A stretch of DNA of 64,000 bases, from assembly GCA_012934845.2 (NCBI GenBank), contig WNNJ02001091.1, forward strand, positions 1 through 64,000, written 5' to 3'. Below the pieces are notes generated by a model. The model was not told the origin of the DNA. It worked only from the letters and a program-made list of their open reading frames with translations, and ran no database searches. This document shows positions 62,819 through 64,000 of the stretch, one piece after another (the stretch's first letter is position 1; the number at the start of each line of letters is the position of its first letter). Position numbers and translations under genes: made by a program. The stretch comes from Pomphorhynchus laevis (Eukaryota; Acanthocephala; Palaeacanthocephala; Echinorhynchida; Pomphorhynchidae).

Positions 62819-63700
62819 CTGCTATGCTATCAGGTTTCAGCCTCTATTCATCAACCCAGCATAGCAGTGAGACAAGTTTTTTTGCAAACAATGAATTTTC
62901 TCTGATGTAATTTGATTATCTAGTATAATATTTTATTTAACACTGAGAATATTTATTACTATCCATTGATAAAAAATTTTACTAAAGATTTTAAATATAT
63001 ATTTTAGTGATCTTTAAAGAATAAAAGAATCTTTTAACCAGTGGTTAAAAGTTTTTTTGTTATAACTACTCACAATGAGCCACTGACGAAGCCGTAACGC
63101 AGCGAAAGCTTTGGCAATATGTAATAACTAACTCTGCCGTTGAACTTTTGCCTTTGAACTTTTGCATTGATCTACCTTTGAACTTTTGCATCATCACATA
63201 TTATGGAAATTCTTAAAATTTCATTTTTAATGTATTATGAATATGGTATGCAGAAATGCTCATGCAAAAATATGTTTCTTGTAAATTGAAATATGTCATC
63301 TTACGATGTAAATTAATTGTTCTTTAAATTGATGATGATTAATAAATATTAATTTAATTATTTAAATGATTTTGAAGAAAGCCAATATCATTACATATTA
63401 TAACAATTAAAATTTCATTATTTAATGTATTATATTTTATATTATATGGTATGCATGAATGCTCATGCAAAAATATGTTTCTTGTAAATTTAAATATGTC
63501 ATCTTTACGATATAAATTAATAGTAGTTTTAGTTAATGTTAATTTAATGTTCATGTCTAGATATATAACTTCTTTATCATCAATATTGGTTTTATTACCA
63601 ATGAGGCTACCTGGATAAATTTGTTCACTTATTGATTAAAAATTATTAGAGTTAAATACACATATATCATCAATGTATCGAAACATATATTTCTTCTTTA
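62819..63700 (-). pseudogene. Penelope-like element, second copy, broken and rearranged
   Basis: 3' hairpin at 62,819-62,867 (stem CTGCTATGCT/AGCATAGCAG) as at 54,047-54,096. RT thumb sequence (DMNIKLTLTKTTINLYRKDD, NIFLHEHSCIPYNI) is open at 63,554-63,354, and a partly repeated, decayed version lies at 63,190-63,320, so the segment is duplicated. RYIDDI lies near 63,680 (complement of AACATATATTTC). 5' truncated at about 63,700. Confidence 0.7.
63076..63125 (+). other. CTGACGA...CGAAAGC stem-loop, hammerhead-like
   Basis: CTGACGAAGCCGTAACGCAG then CGAAAGCTTTGGC. It has the CUGANGA and GAAA boxes of a type I hammerhead and a short helix III, but the expected closing U is A, so it is probably degenerate. 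Compare the arms of the palindrome at 29,180. Confidence 0.4.
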
Positions 63701-63768
63701 TATAATTTAGATTTATATTAAAAAATAAAATTTATAATTTATATAATTAACTATAATTTATATCATAA

Positions 63769-63870
63769 TAGTTTGATAAATTTTATCAAAATCTTTCAAA
63801 ACTAAAGCATCTAAAAAAGGTAAACCCGTATTAGTTTCCAAATCAATGCTCTACTGTATATAAAAATCTT
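63769..63870 (-). pseudogene. Penelope-like RT fragment, different family
   Basis: Minus strand reads DLETNTGLPFLDALVLKDFD and KIYQT after a stop. LPFLD with E upstream and K/R downstream is a hallmark of Penelope-like RTs (Coprina/Penelope type). Only ~30 codons. Confidence 0.5.
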
Positions 63871-64000
63871 TAAAATTTAATTCACCCAACAAATATTGTT
63901 CATTAATATTACTATTTTAATGTTTTGTTAAATATCGGCTTTTTCCGGTTCTCAAATTTCGCAGAACGGATTTTTTAGTAAGATACGTACGTTCTTATTC

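Overview
This is a gene-poor, AT-rich animal (probably arthropod, perhaps insect) genomic segment built almost entirely of retroelements. The metazoan reading rests on the element families (APE-type LINEs with zinc-knuckle or coiled-coil ORF1 proteins, RLE-type LINEs with a CCHC finger, Penelope-like and Ty3/Gypsy remnants) and on a CRIP-like LIM-domain copy. No intact ordinary host gene, rRNA, tRNA or CRISPR array was found.

Region 1 (1-19,100) is the most remarkable part. It is a pile of at least nine non-LTR insertions of two unrelated architectures, joined one after another at TAA/ATT microsatellite tracts. One is an APE-endonuclease LINE with two ORFs (copies at 1-4,192; 4,193-5,472; 8,335-9,420; 14,919-15,352). 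The other is a single-ORF element with a restriction-like endonuclease (RLE) at the C-terminus (copies at 5,473-8,234; 9,430-11,400; 11,430-14,730; 15,361-18,617; 18,620-19,080). Three of these have intact long ORFs (942, 1006 and 1010 codons) and some copies are essentially identical, so this is recent activity. Both architectures carry the same N-terminal cysteine cluster, which resembles a tesmin/TSO1/MSL2-type CXC DNA-binding domain. I infer that it may steer both to the same AT-rich repeat.

Region 2 (19,100-29,500) holds a 13-bp minisatellite, unassigned sequence with two small unidentified ORFs, a further RLE fragment, and a patchwork of 5'-truncated, broken LINEs of a CR1/Jockey-type family (tail TAA) and an L2-like family marked by a 3' hairpin. 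It ends in an 83-bp-arm perfect palindrome between TA microsatellites, whose arm contains a hammerhead-ribozyme-like core.

Region 3 (29,500-41,000) has a zinc-knuckle I/Jockey-like LINE in two inverted pieces, a small RLE fragment, a single-exon CRIP-like LIM copy with one stop, a second RLE-type family (34,840-37,840), and more L2-like debris including another CXC-like module.

Region 4 (41,000-52,340) contains broken Ty3/Gypsy fossils, a LINE inserted in one of them, an inverted duplication of a Gypsy/L2-like junction (around 44-46.7 kb and 51.5-52.3 kb), and a nearly full-length but frameshifted I/Jockey-like LINE.

Region 5 (52,340-64,000) is AT-rich and holds Penelope-like reverse transcriptase copies with a 3' hairpin, a foldback element, a second near-full-length I/Jockey-like LINE that shares a frameshift with the copy in region 4, and a small RLE family-2 fragment.

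Family names are given from motif recognition only; clade assignments below the level of APE-LINE, RLE-LINE, Penelope-like and Gypsy are tentative.
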